Assembly: GCF_030409305.1 (NCBI RefSeq)
Contig: NZ_JAUFPQ010000016.1
Location: 1-64,000 of the forward strand
Direction of reading: 5' to 3'
DNA: 64,000 nt
DNA from: Halomonas maura
GTDB taxonomy: Bacteria; Pseudomonadota; Gammaproteobacteria; Pseudomonadales; Halomonadaceae
Part shown: positions 44,529-53,061 of the stretch, piece by piece
How positions within the stretch are numbered: position 1 is the first letter of the stretch
Layout of the letters: the number at the start of each line of letters is the position of its first letter
Made by a program: the position numbers and the translations under genes
The notes under the pieces: generated by a model
The model's database searches: none
Seen by the model: only the letters and a program-made list of their open reading frames with translations
What the model was told of the DNA's origin: nothing

Positions 44529-45506
44529 TCAGGGAGCCGCCGCCGGGGCGCCGCCGTGATCGAGGAACCACTGGCGGAACCGGCTCAGCGCCGGGTCGTC
44601 GGCCTTGTCCTCCCGATAGGCCAGATAGTGGCGCGTCTCCTCCAGGACGACATCCTGCTCGACCGGCCTGACCAGGCGTCCCTGCTCGACGAGCGGCCCC
44701 ACCAGGTGGTCCCAGCCCAGGGCCACGCCCTGGTCATTCAGTACCATCTGGATCAGCAGGTTGTAGTCGTTGGCGTTGAAGAAGTGGGGGCCCTCCCGGG
44801 AGCGGTCCTCGAGGTCCAGGTTATGGATGGCCAGCCACACCCCCCAGTCCACATGTTCGGCGACCTGGGAACGTCCGTAGGGGCTCAGGTTGAGCAGCAC
44901 CCCGTCCCGCAGTCCCTCGAGGGTGCGGGCCCCGGGGTGGGCCTCGAGATAGCGGGGCGTGCACACCGGATAGATGACGTCGTGGAACAGCGGCAGGCTG
45001 CGATAGCCCTCGCGCACCCGGGACATCTTGGTGATGAAGATATCGGGATGGACGCCCGGCTCCATGGAGAGGAAGTTCTGGGTCGTCACCAGGTTGAGGT
45101 CGATATCCGGGTTGGCGCTGAAGAAGTCGGGTAGCCGGTGCGACATCCACAGTGCCGAGAAGGCGGGAGAACAGCACAGGGTCAGGGTGCGCTTGGCCGA
45201 GGAGCCGTGGTCCTTGCGAATGCGATCCGCCGCCTGGGCGATGTTGATAAAGGACAGCTGGGCCGCATCGAAGAAGATCGACCCGGCGGTGGTCAGCTCC
45301 ACCGAGCGACCCGCCCGTCTGAACAGCTCCGTGCCGAGATAGCTCTCGAGCTCCCGGATCTGCCGGCTGATGGCCGCCTGGGTCACGCACAGTGCCTCGG
45401 CGGCACGGGTGAAGTTCTGATAGCGGGCGGCCGCCACGAAGGACTTCACGGCCCTCAACGACGGCATCTTGATCAGTGTCTGGTCAGGGTCGGTGTGCTT
45501 TGTCAT
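44529..45506 (-). CDS. LysR-family regulator (GcvA type), divergent from the Rieske gene
   Basis: A 325-residue LysR protein with MPSLRAVKSFVAAARYQNFT and ALCVTQAAISRQIRELESYL as helix-turn-helix, and LNDQGVALGWDHLVGPLVEQ near the C-terminus. It is the same subgroup as its convergent neighbour, so the two may be old duplicates. It diverges from the Rieske oxygenase gene with 211 bases between, so it is the best candidate for local activator of the quaternary-amine cluster. Confidence 0.87.
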   Translation of the reverse strand: MTKHTDPDQTLIKMPSLRAVKSFVAAARYQNFTRAAEALCVTQAAISRQIRELESYLGTELFRRAGRSVELTTAGSIFFDAAQLSFINIAQAADRIRKDHGSSAKRTLTLCCSPAFSALWMSHRLPDFFSANPDIDLNLVTTQNFLSMEPGVHPDIFITKMSRVREGYRSLPLFHDVIYPVCTPRYLEAHPGARTLEGLRDGVLLNLSPYGRSQVAEHVDWGVWLAIHNLDLEDRSREGPHFFNANDYNLLIQMVLNDQGVALGWDHLVGPLVEQGRLVRPVEQDVVLEETRHYLAYREDKADDPALSRFRQWFLDHGGAPAAAP

Positions 45507-45612
45507 AACAAGAAGTCATCAACATCCTGAAAAAAAAGTCGATTTTGCCCGGATAGCGACCTATCTAGACTCGGGATACCAGACAACATGATGGCCAAGG
45601 GCCTTATCTAGG

Positions 45613-45667
45613 CTAACCGAAAGTCTCTGCAGGCGACAGGCGAACCGCCGCAGACCCGTTCGGCTAG
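45613..45667 (+). ncRNA. Candidate structured leader RNA before the Rieske oxygenase gene
   Basis: Three nested stems can be drawn. CTA-a-CCGAA (45613-45621) pairs with TTCGG-c-TAG (45659-45667). GTCT and GC (45623-45630, with a CT bulge) pair with GCAGAC (45650-45655). GGCG (45632-45635) pairs with CGCC (45646-45649), leaving a 10-base loop. It resembles no riboswitch I know. It ends about 37 bases before the AGGAG ribosome site. It could be a cis-regulatory RNA, or a DNA operator with symmetrical arms. Confidence 0.4.
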
Positions 45668-45717
45668 GGGATGCCGTTGGAAGACCCGACCGGGACAGAC
45701 AGCAGGAGTTGATAAAA

Positions 45718-46929
45718 ATGACCCATCAGATTCAGACGCTGGAGCTCGTCCAGCAGCGCAAGCCGCGTCATGCCTTGCCGCGTGAACTCTACGGTGACCC
45801 GTCCGTGTACCGCGAGGATCTGGAGCAGCTCTGGCACAAGGAATGGATCTTCGCGGGCCACACCTTCGAGCTGGAAAAGCCCGGCCAATACCTGACCCTG
45901 CAGATCGGCGACTATCCGATCGTCGTGGTCCGCGGCGCGGACGGCGAACTGCGCGCCTTCCACAACGCCTGTCGCCACCGTGGCTCCAAGGTCTGTCAGG
46001 AGGCCAGCGGCAAGGCCGCCAAGCTGGTCTGTCCCTACCACAAGTGGACCTTCGACCTGGACGGCAAGCTGCTGTTCGCCGGCAACATGGGCAGCGACTT
46101 CAATACCCGGGATTACGGCCTGAAGCCGGCCCATTGCGAGGTGGTCGAGAGCTACATCTTCGTCTGCGTGGCCGAGACGGCCCCCGACTTCGAGCCGTTC
46201 CGCCAGGCCGTGACGCCCTTCATCGCCCCCCATGGCCTCGACAACTGCAAGGTGGCCTTCGAGTCCAACCTGATCGAGAAGGGCAACTGGAAACTGGTGT
46301 TCGAGAACAATCGTGAATGCTTCCATTGCGATGGCGCTCACCCGGAACTGATGAACTCCTTCGTCGAGAACCTCTCGGTGGCGGGCGTGGCCGATTCCGA
46401 GGACCCGGAGTTGGAGGCGTTCTGGGATCGCTGCGAGGCCGCGGGGCTGCCGAGCCGCATGGCCATGGGCGAGACGGGCCAGTATCGCATGACGCGCATC
46501 CCGCTATCCTCCAAGGCCGTCAGCTACACCATGGACGGCAAGCCGGCGGTGTCGCGTCGGCTCGACCAGAGCGGGGTGGAGAACATCGGTGCGCTGCTGT
46601 ATTTCCATTACCCGAACACCTGGAACCATTTCCTGGGCGATCATGCCCTGAGCTTCCGTGTCCTGCCGCTGGGGCCCACCGAGACCCTGGTGACGACCAA
46701 GTGGCTGGTGCCCAAGGATGCTCAGGAAGGCATCGACTATGACCTCGACCATCTCACGCGGGTCTGGTTGGCGACCAACGACCAGGACCGCAAGCTCGTC
46801 GAGGCGACCCAGGCCGGCGTGACATCGCCCGCCTATGAGCCGGGGCCCTATTCGGATCTGGCCGAGAACGGTGTCTGCCAGTTCGACGACTGGTATTGCG
46901 AGACCATGCGTCAGAAGCTCACCGACTGA
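45718..46929 (+). CDS. Rieske oxygenase, quaternary-amine demethylase type (GbcA/Stc2-like)
   Basis: A 403-residue Rieske non-haem iron oxygenase. Rieske ligands are C85-x-H87 and C105-x2-H108. The catalytic iron ligands appear as H203 and H208 in NRECFHCDGAHPEL. The bridging acid is Glu200 where ring-hydroxylating oxygenases have Asp; Glu here is the mark of oxygenases acting on quaternary amines (glycine betaine, stachydrine, carnitine). It would remove one N-methyl group as formaldehyde using electrons from the reductase at 56010. The ATG at 45718 follows AGGAG. The substrate is discussed under findings; glycine betaine and proline betaine are the leading options. Confidence 0.87.
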   Translation: MTHQIQTLELVQQRKPRHALPRELYGDPSVYREDLEQLWHKEWIFAGHTFELEKPGQYLTLQIGDYPIVVVRGADGELRAFHNACRHRGSKVCQEASGKAAKLVCPYHKWTFDLDGKLLFAGNMGSDFNTRDYGLKPAHCEVVESYIFVCVAETAPDFEPFRQAVTPFIAPHGLDNCKVAFESNLIEKGNWKLVFENNRECFHCDGAHPELMNSFVENLSVAGVADSEDPELEAFWDRCEAAGLPSRMAMGETGQYRMTRIPLSSKAVSYTMDGKPAVSRRLDQSGVENIGALLYFHYPNTWNHFLGDHALSFRVLPLGPTETLVTTKWLVPKDAQEGIDYDLDHLTRVWLATNDQDRKLVEATQAGVTSPAYEPGPYSDLAENGVCQFDDWYCETMRQKLTD

Positions 46930-46933
46930 CCTC

Positions 46934-46997
46934 CCGCCTTTTTTCAGGCGGCCGGACCAGATAACGCGACGCCAATCATCCTGTCTCCGGCCGCCTG
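46934..46997 (+). other. Overlapping stem-loops after the Rieske gene
   Basis: A short hairpin, CCGCCTTTTTTCAGGCGG (46934-46951), shares its right arm with a longer one. CAGGCGGCCGGA (46945-46956) is a perfect 12-base inverted repeat of TCCGGCCGCCTG (46986-46997). The two folds exclude each other. A terminator or mRNA-stability role is likely. Confidence 0.55.
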
Positions 46998-47246
46998 TCG
47001 AGATCTCCCGCATAACGACATGAGCCCCATGGCTATCGACACCCCCGCCTCGATGGGGGTGTCGTCGTGCACGGCAGTGAGGTTTTTCGGAAGCATTTTC
47101 GGCCTTTTCAATAACCGGGTGTTATGTCTTTTCCGTAAGAAATGTCGTTAGACGCTGCTTCGCAAGGGGGCGTAGCGTAAAGGGAGAGGTCTGGAAAAGT
47201 GGCTTCCATGACGTTCCCTTAAGGCCAACTATAACAAGAGGTTTAA
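46998..47246. other. Remainder of the Rieske-proV intergenic region, with a hairpin
   Basis: GACACCCCC (47038-47046) and GGGGGTGTC (47055-47063) form a perfect nine-base stem with an eight-base loop and no T-run. The following 180 bases are more AT-rich than the surroundings and probably hold the proV promoter, but I cannot assign -35 and -10 boxes with confidence. The proV ribosome site is AAGAGG. Confidence 0.5.
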
Positions 47247-48413
47247 ATGGGTATGGATGACGAGATTCTGTCGGTGAAGAACATCTTCAAGGTCTTCGGT
47301 AGTCAACCGGAGGAAGCCATGAGGATGTTGGATAGCGGCAAGAATAAAGACGATGTCTTTCGAGAAACAGGGCAGGTGGTCGGTGTCTTCGATGCCAGCT
47401 TTTCCGTCCGAAAAGGTGAGATCTTTGTCATCATGGGACTGTCGGGGTCCGGCAAGTCAACCATGGTGCGCCTCTTCAACCGCCTGATCGAGCCGACCTC
47501 GGGCAGCATCTATCTCAACGGCAACGAGATCACCGGTCTCACCGACAAGGAGCTACTCACCGTCCGGCGAAAGGACATGAGCATGGTCTTCCAGTCCTTC
47601 GCCCTGATGCCCCATATGACGGTGCTGGACAATGCGGCCTTCGGCCTCGAAGTCTCGAGCGTGGGGGAGGCCGAGCGCTATCGCCGCGCCCGCGAGGCCC
47701 TCGAGCAGGTCGGACTGGCGGGACACGAATACAGCTATCCCCATCAGCTTTCCGGGGGCATGCAGCAGCGTGTCGGCCTCGCCAGGGCCCTGGCCAACGA
47801 CCCCAGCATCCTCTTGATGGACGAGGCTTTCTCGGCGCTCGATCCGCTGATCCGTACCGAGATGCAGGACGAGCTGATCCGCCTGCAGGCCGAGCAGCAG
47901 CGTACCATCATCTTCATCTCCCATGACCTCGATGAGGCCATTCGCATCGGCCATCGTATCGCGATCATGGAAGGGGGGCGCGTGGTGCAGGTCGGCACCC
48001 CCCAGGAGATCCTCAACAACCCCGCCTCCGATTACGTGGAAGCCTTCTTCAAGAGCGTGGATTCCTCGAGGGGGCTCAGGGCCGGCGACGTGGCGCGTTT
48101 CGAGTCCGATATCGTGATCCATCGGTCCTCCACGGACAGCCGCGTCGATGGGCATTCGATACCCTACGCCTACCTGACCGACGACGATCGGCACCTGCTT
48201 GGCCTGCTGGACAGCAGCGGGGTCGCCCAGGGCGAGTCGCCTCGCGAGATCGCCCCCGCCGAGCTGAGCGTCGTCGCCTTCGACACCCCCCTGCACGACG
48301 TGCTCGACCTGGCTGCCTCGGTGCCCTATCCGCTGCCGGTGCTGACCCGGGAAGGAACGCTGCACGGCACGATCACCAAGGATTCCATTCTGAAGTCGCT
48401 TAGCCGCCACTGA
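47247..48413 (+). CDS. proV: Glycine betaine/proline betaine ABC transporter, ATP-binding protein
   Basis: A 388-residue ATPase with the ProV-specific N-terminal extension before the nucleotide domain. Walker A is GLSGSGKST, the signature is LSGGMQQRVGLARAL and Walker B is LLMDEAFSALD. The C-terminal third has CBS-like sequence used in osmotic gating. It powers import with ProW and ProX. It is the first gene of proVWX, placed between catabolic genes, so it may import substrate for breakdown as well as for osmoprotection. Confidence 0.92.
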   Translation: MGMDDEILSVKNIFKVFGSQPEEAMRMLDSGKNKDDVFRETGQVVGVFDASFSVRKGEIFVIMGLSGSGKSTMVRLFNRLIEPTSGSIYLNGNEITGLTDKELLTVRRKDMSMVFQSFALMPHMTVLDNAAFGLEVSSVGEAERYRRAREALEQVGLAGHEYSYPHQLSGGMQQRVGLARALANDPSILLMDEAFSALDPLIRTEMQDELIRLQAEQQRTIIFISHDLDEAIRIGHRIAIMEGGRVVQVGTPQEILNNPASDYVEAFFKSVDSSRGLRAGDVARFESDIVIHRSSTDSRVDGHSIPYAYLTDDDRHLLGLLDSSGVAQGESPREIAPAELSVVAFDTPLHDVLDLAASVPYPLPVLTREGTLHGTITKDSILKSLSRH

Positions 48414-48448
48414 GACGCCACAACAAGACTAGAGGGTAGGTAGGCCAT

Positions 48449-49402
48449 ATGTCAGTACTGACCATTCTCGATCCGTTTCAGGTGCTCCATATCCCGCTGG
48501 GAGAGTGGGTGGAGGCCAGCCTGAACTATCTCGTCGACAACTTTCGCGGCGTGTTTCGCGCCGTGCGCTGGCCCATCGACCAGGTGCTCGATGGCATCGA
48601 GGGCCTGCTCCAGTCGGTGCCGCCGACCATCGGGATCCTGCTCGGCTCGCTGCTGGGCTGGCAGGTGGCGGGACGCCGCATGGGACTTTTCTGCGCGTTC
48701 ACGCTGATCCTGCTGGGCCTGATCGGCGTGTGGTCCGAGTCGATGACCACCCTGTCGCTGGTCCTGACGGCGGTCTTCTTCTGCGGCCTCTTCGGAGTGC
48801 CGCTGGGCATCCTCTGCGCACGCCACGATCGTCTGGAGCAGATGGTCCGGCCGGTGCTCGATGCCATGCAGACCCTGCCCGCCTTCGTCTACCTGGTGCC
48901 GGTGGTGATGCTGTTCGGCATCGGCAATGTCCCGGGGGTGCTGGTCACCATCGTCTTCGCCCTGCCGCCCCTGGTACGCCTGACCAACCTCGGCATCCGC
49001 CAGGTGCCGGCCGACAAGATCGAGGCGGCACGGGCCTTCGGCTGCACCCCCGGGCAGATGCTGCGTCGGGTACAGCTGCCGCTGGCGACCCAGACCATCA
49101 TGGCGGGGCTCAACCAGACCCTGATGCTCTCCCTCTCGATGGTCGTGATCGCCTCGATGATCTCGGTCGGCGGCCTGGGGCAGATGGTGCTGCGTGGCAT
49201 CGGTCGCCTCGACATGGGCCTGGCCACCGTGGGCGGGCTCGGACTGGTGATGCTGGCCATCTTCCTGGATCGCCTGACCCAGGCGATGGGCGAGCGCAGC
49301 GCGATCGCCGGCGACCACCGCCGCTGGTTCCAGAAGGGCCCCCTGGGCCTCTGTCTCCGCCTATTCGGGATCGGCAAGCTCCAGGCGACCCCGAACGTCT
49401 GA
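48449..49402 (+). CDS. proW: Glycine betaine/proline betaine ABC transporter, permease
   Basis: A 317-residue inner-membrane permease with an amphipathic N-terminal region and about six to seven hydrophobic segments. [20 protein letters not shown] and the ATPase-contacting [20 protein letters not shown] loop are family hallmarks, as is [19 protein letters not shown]. It follows proV by 35 bases. Confidence 0.92.
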   Translation: MSVLTILDPFQVLHIPLGEWVEASLNYLVDNFRGVFRAVRWPIDQVLDGIEGLLQSVPPTIGILLGSLLGWQVAGRRMGLFCAFTLILLGLIGVWSESMTTLSLVLTAVFFCGLFGVPLGILCARHDRLEQMVRPVLDAMQTLPAFVYLVPVVMLFGIGNVPGVLVTIVFALPPLVRLTNLGIRQVPADKIEAARAFGCTPGQMLRRVQLPLATQTIMAGLNQTLMLSLSMVVIASMISVGGLGQMVLRGIGRLDMGLATVGGLGLVMLAIFLDRLTQAMGERSAIAGDHRRWFQKGPLGLCLRLFGIGKLQATPNV

Positions 49403-49467
49403 GGCGACCCGCACCCCCGAGCGGTGTACCCCTCTCGCAAGTCACCGACAACAACAGGAACGACACC

Positions 49468-50493
49468 ATGATCTCCACTGCACAACATCGCAAGCACCTC
49501 TGGGCCTATCCGCTGGCACTCTCCGTCGTCGGCATGCTGCCGGCCGCCAGTCTCCTGGCGGCTGGGGAGCAGCCCGGGGAAGGGGTGACGGTCACGCCGA
49601 TCTTCCCGACCATTGCCGAAGAGCACTTTCGTGGCCAGGTGGCCGTGATCGGGTTGCAGGAACTGGGTTACGAGGTCGAGGAGCCCAAGGAGACCGACTA
49701 CCCGACCATGATGATGGCGCTGTCCTACGGCGATGCCGACTTCACCGTGCACCTCTGGGACAACCTTCACGAAAGCTTCTATGAGCGGGCCGGCGGCGAC
49801 GACACCATGTCCAAGGTCGGCGACGTCATGGACGGGGTGATCCAGGGCTACCTGATCGACAGGCAGACCGCCGAGGAGCATGGCATCGACTCCCTGGACG
49901 ACCTGCGCGACCCCGAGATCGCCGCACTGTTCGATACCAACGACGATGGCAAGGCCGACATGACCGGCTGTAATCCGGGATGGGGCTGCGAGGTGACCAT
50001 CGACCATCACCTGGAAGCCTATGACCTGACGGATACCGTCACCCAGAACCGCGGCTCCTACTTCGCCCTGATGGCCGACACCATCACGCGCTACGAGCAA
50101 GGCGAGCCCATCCTGTATTTCACCTGGGTGCCGCAGTGGATCACCGCGGAGCTGGTGCCCGGGGAGGACGTGGTCTGGCTGGAGGTGCCCCATACCGACC
50201 TGCCGGATGGCGACAACGACGTGAACACCTCCTATCAGGGCAAGAACCTGGGCTTCGCCGTGGACACCGTCAAGGCCGTGTTGAACAAGGACTTCGCCGA
50301 AGAGAATCCGGCGGCCCGCCAACTCCTCGCGCAGGTGGAGATCAGCCCCGATGCCGAGAGTGCCCAGAACCTGATGATGCAGCAGGGCGAGAACAGCCAG
50401 GCCGATATCCGTCGCCATGCCGAACAGTGGGTCGACGATAATCGCGCCCAGTTCGACGAGTGGCTGTCGCAGGCGCGTGCCGCCGCGCAGTGA
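49468..50493 (+). CDS. proX: Glycine betaine/proline betaine ABC transporter, binding protein
   Basis: A 341-residue periplasmic protein with a signal peptide (cleavage near SLLAA-G, about residue 32). It closely parallels E. coli ProX: LHESFYERAGG, FDTNDDGKADMTGCNPGWGC, ITRYEQGEPILYFTWVPQWI with the aromatic residues that box the trimethylammonium group, and DVVWLEVP. The two Cys of TGCNPGWGC should form a disulphide. The ATG at 49468 follows AGGAAC. It could bind glycine betaine or proline betaine. Confidence 0.92.
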   Translation: MISTAQHRKHLWAYPLALSVVGMLPAASLLAAGEQPGEGVTVTPIFPTIAEEHFRGQVAVIGLQELGYEVEEPKETDYPTMMMALSYGDADFTVHLWDNLHESFYERAGGDDTMSKVGDVMDGVIQGYLIDRQTAEEHGIDSLDDLRDPEIAALFDTNDDGKADMTGCNPGWGCEVTIDHHLEAYDLTDTVTQNRGSYFALMADTITRYEQGEPILYFTWVPQWITAELVPGEDVVWLEVPHTDLPDGDNDVNTSYQGKNLGFAVDTVKAVLNKDFAEENPAARQLLAQVEISPDAESAQNLMMQQGENSQADIRRHAEQWVDDNRAQFDEWLSQARAAAQ

Positions 50494-50577
50494 TGCCTTC
50501 TCGCTGGTGCCCGCCTGCCGGGCACCCGCTGTCTCTGCATGTTGTCCCCGCGTCGAGGGGACGGAGGTCCAGGCAAG

Positions 50578-51912
50578 ATGTCACTTTTCGCCTTCCAGCG
50601 AGACCTGCGCTTTTCGCAGCTGCCCGCTGCCACCCAGACCACGCTGAAGACGTGCCTTCTGGATATCCTCGCGGTCGCCGCGGGTGCCCGGGATACCCCT
50701 GCCAGTCGGTCGCTCAGGCGGTACGCGGCCGAACACTATCCTCCCGGCCGCCTGGCCAGTCGGCTGCTCTTCGATGGTCATGCGACCCATCCCCTCGGGG
50801 CCGCCTGGGCCGGCGGCTTCCGTGTCGACAGCCTCGACGCCCACGAGGGGCACTTCACCTCCAAGGGACATGCCGGTGCCACCGTGGTGCCGGCCTTGCT
50901 CGCCCTGGTCGATGCCTATCGGGAGCAGGGCAGGGCGATCAGTGGCGAGGAGTTCCTCGGCGCCCTGGGTGTCGGCTACGAGTCGGCACTGCGGGCCGGG
51001 GTCGCCCTGATGGCGACGGCCCCCGAGTACCATGCCTCCGGGGCCTTTTCCGGGGTCGGCGTGGTGTGTGGCGGTGCCCGTCTGCTGGGTCTGGACGAGG
51101 TCACCTTTCGCCATGCCCTGGGGATCGCCGAGTACTTCGGTCCGCGCTGTCCGATGATGCGCCTGATCGATCATCCCTCCATGCTCCGCGACGCCCACGG
51201 GGCCGGTGCGTTCGCCGGCGTCAATGCCCTCTTGCTGGCGCAGGCCGGGGTGACCGGTGCCCCGGCGACCACGGTCGAGAGCGAGGCGGTGGCAGCGCAC
51301 TGGTCGGACCTGGGGGAGCGCTGGGAAATCGATGACCAGTACTTCAAGCCCTGGCCGGTGTGCCGCTGGGCCCAGCCGGCGCTGACCGCGGTGAGCGCCC
51401 TGATGGCCGAGCATCCCGACCTCGATGCCGATGCCGTCGAGTCCATCCGTGTCGAGACCTTCCATGAATCGATGCGACTCCAGGGTCATGCCCCGGCCAA
51501 TGCGGACGAGGCGCAGTATGCTCTAGCGTTCCCCCTCGCGGCCCTGATTCGACGCGGGCGGCTCGGGCCCGCCGAAGTCGATGATCGGGCCACCCAGGCC
51601 GAGGACATCCTCGCCATCAGTCGACGCATCGAGATCGTCGAGGCCGAAGAACTCTCAGCGCGCTTCCCACGGGAACTCCTGTCGCGGGTCCGCTTGCTGC
51701 TCAAGGATGGTCGGGAACGCTGCAGCGGGATCACTGCGGCCCGCGGTGACCCCGATAGCCCCCTGTCACGGGATGACTTCGTGAACAAGTTCCGTCGGTA
51801 CTCGTCGAGCACGCTGGGCGAGACCCGGGCCGACAAGATCATCGAAGTCGTCGACGGACTCGACCGCGCCCCGGACTGCAGTGAGCTGCTCGATCGGGTG
51901 CTGACTGGCTGA
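50578..51912 (+). CDS. MmgE/PrpD family protein
   Basis: A 444-residue member of the MmgE/PrpD fold, which includes 2-methylcitrate dehydratase, cis-aconitate decarboxylase and iminodisuccinate epimerase. The family landmarks are present: DILAVAAGA near the start, VDSLDAHEGHFTSKGHAGAT (Asp/His region of the active site), and DQYFKPWPVCRWAQPALTA with a conserved Lys and Cys. The start at 50578 is chosen because GGAGG lies upstream; 50539 is also in frame. It lies between proX and a DHDPS-family gene, where no known betaine pathway has such an enzyme. Its reaction is unknown. Confidence 0.78.
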   Translation: MSLFAFQRDLRFSQLPAATQTTLKTCLLDILAVAAGARDTPASRSLRRYAAEHYPPGRLASRLLFDGHATHPLGAAWAGGFRVDSLDAHEGHFTSKGHAGATVVPALLALVDAYREQGRAISGEEFLGALGVGYESALRAGVALMATAPEYHASGAFSGVGVVCGGARLLGLDEVTFRHALGIAEYFGPRCPMMRLIDHPSMLRDAHGAGAFAGVNALLLAQAGVTGAPATTVESEAVAAHWSDLGERWEIDDQYFKPWPVCRWAQPALTAVSALMAEHPDLDADAVESIRVETFHESMRLQGHAPANADEAQYALAFPLAALIRRGRLGPAEVDDRATQAEDILAISRRIEIVEAEELSARFPRELLSRVRLLLKDGRERCSGITAARGDPDSPLSRDDFVNKFRRYSSSTLGETRADKIIEVVDGLDRAPDCSELLDRVLTG

Positions 51913-52102
51913 ATGATCCCGGACGCGATGCCCTACGCACCGGGCCGCTTGCCGGGTCGGCTGGGCCGGCCACGGGCGGTGCGCCGGGAGACGGGGCGGG
52001 GGCGAAAGGAGACCGCCTGATTCATAACATCCGGTGATGATTTGCCGAGAAAAAAGGTTTCTTTCGGGGCTTCTGGCGTCTGTTTACTCTAGGGACATGC
52101 CC

Positions 52103-52125
52103 GATGTTGGCGGCATGACAACATC
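52103..52125. promoter_or_regulatory. Inverted repeat before the DHDPS-family gene
   Basis: GATGTT and AACATC are perfect six-base arms 11 bases apart, the spacing typical of LysR-type or dimeric-repressor sites. It lies about 20-40 bases before the ribosome site, within an AT-richer 230-base gap that probably contains a promoter. Confidence 0.45.
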
Positions 52126-52145
52126 CCATACAACAAGGTGAGACT

Positions 52146-53036
52146 ATGAACTTTGACGGCATCTGGACCCCGGTGGTGACCCCCTTCTCCGAAGACAACA
52201 CCATCGCGTTCGACACCCTGAAAACGGTGCTCGACACCCTGGTCGATCAAGGGGTTCACGGCCTGATCATCGGTGGCACGACGGGCGAGTACTACGCTCT
52301 CGGCAAGGATGAGCGCAAGCAGGTCTTCGATGTGGTCGCGCAGCATGCCAAGGGTCGGATCCCGATCATGGCGGGGATCAATGCCACCACCACCGAAGAC
52401 AGCCTCGAGCTCGGCCAGCATGCCAAGGCGGCGGGCTTCGATGCCATCCTGGTGGCGGCGCCCTATTACTGCCAGCCGGCTCAGGACGAGCTGCTGCACC
52501 ATGTCCAGCGCGTCGATGATGCCCTCGACATGCCGATCATGCTCTACAACTTCCCCGATCGCACCGGTGTCCCGATGGAGCTCGAGTTCATCGAGGCGCT
52601 GCGTGATCGCTCCAACATCCAGGCGATCAAGGAAAGCACCGGCTCGATCGAGCGCATGCATGCGCTGATCAACGAGTTCAGCGATCAGCTCCAGGTGAGC
52701 TGCGGCATGGATGACCAGGTCCTGGAGTTCTTCGTCTGGGGCGCGCGCAGCTGGGTCGGCGGGGCCTCCAACTTCCTGGCGCCCGAGCATGTGGCACTCC
52801 ACCGGGCCTGCGTCATCGACCGGGACTTCGTGGCCGGTCGCGAGATCGCCGCTCGGCTGTTGCCGATGCTCAACCTGCTCGAGCAGGGCGGCAAGTTCTG
52901 CCAGTACATCAAGCACGGCTGCGAGCTGGCGGGGCTGCCTGTCGGCCCGGCGCGGTCGCCGCTGATGCCCCTGAACGACGCCGAGAAGGCCAGCTTCCAA
53001 CGCGTCTATGACGCCCTGGTCGCCCATCGCGGCTGA
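52146..53036 (+). CDS. DHDPS/NAL-family lyase (possible hydroxypyrroline-carboxylate deaminase)
   Basis: A 296-residue class I (Schiff-base) aldolase of the dihydrodipicolinate synthase family with GGTTGE near residue 43, Tyr134 in LYNFPDRTG and the Schiff-base Lys162 in AIKES. All catalytic positions are intact. Family members include pyrroline-4-hydroxy-2-carboxylate deaminase of hydroxyproline breakdown and 2-keto-3-deoxy-arabinonate dehydratase. Both give 2-oxoglutarate semialdehyde. It is followed by an FAD amine oxidoreductase and an aldehyde dehydrogenase, which favours the deaminase. True DHDPS for lysine synthesis is unlikely in this context. Confidence 0.8.
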   Translation: MNFDGIWTPVVTPFSEDNTIAFDTLKTVLDTLVDQGVHGLIIGGTTGEYYALGKDERKQVFDVVAQHAKGRIPIMAGINATTTEDSLELGQHAKAAGFDAILVAAPYYCQPAQDELLHHVQRVDDALDMPIMLYNFPDRTGVPMELEFIEALRDRSNIQAIKESTGSIERMHALINEFSDQLQVSCGMDDQVLEFFVWGARSWVGGASNFLAPEHVALHRACVIDRDFVAGREIAARLLPMLNLLEQGGKFCQYIKHGCELAGLPVGPARSPLMPLNDAEKASFQRVYDALVAHRG

Positions 53037-53061
53037 TCCCCTGGCGGCGGAGGCACATCCC

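Noticed and set aside
45600..45720. A glycine riboswitch in front of the Rieske gene
   Set aside because: The conserved core sequences of that riboswitch are absent. Only a generic nested hairpin is visible, so it is reported as an unclassified candidate.
45718..46929. Carnitine monooxygenase (CntA)
   Set aside because: The Glu-bridged site is shared, but the reductase has GbcB-type domain order and the surrounding genes favour proline- or glycine-type betaines. It is not fully excluded.
52146..53036. Housekeeping dihydrodipicolinate synthase (DapA)
   Set aside because: Genomic context is entirely catabolic and the flanking oxidase and aldehyde dehydrogenase indicate a degradative lyase.
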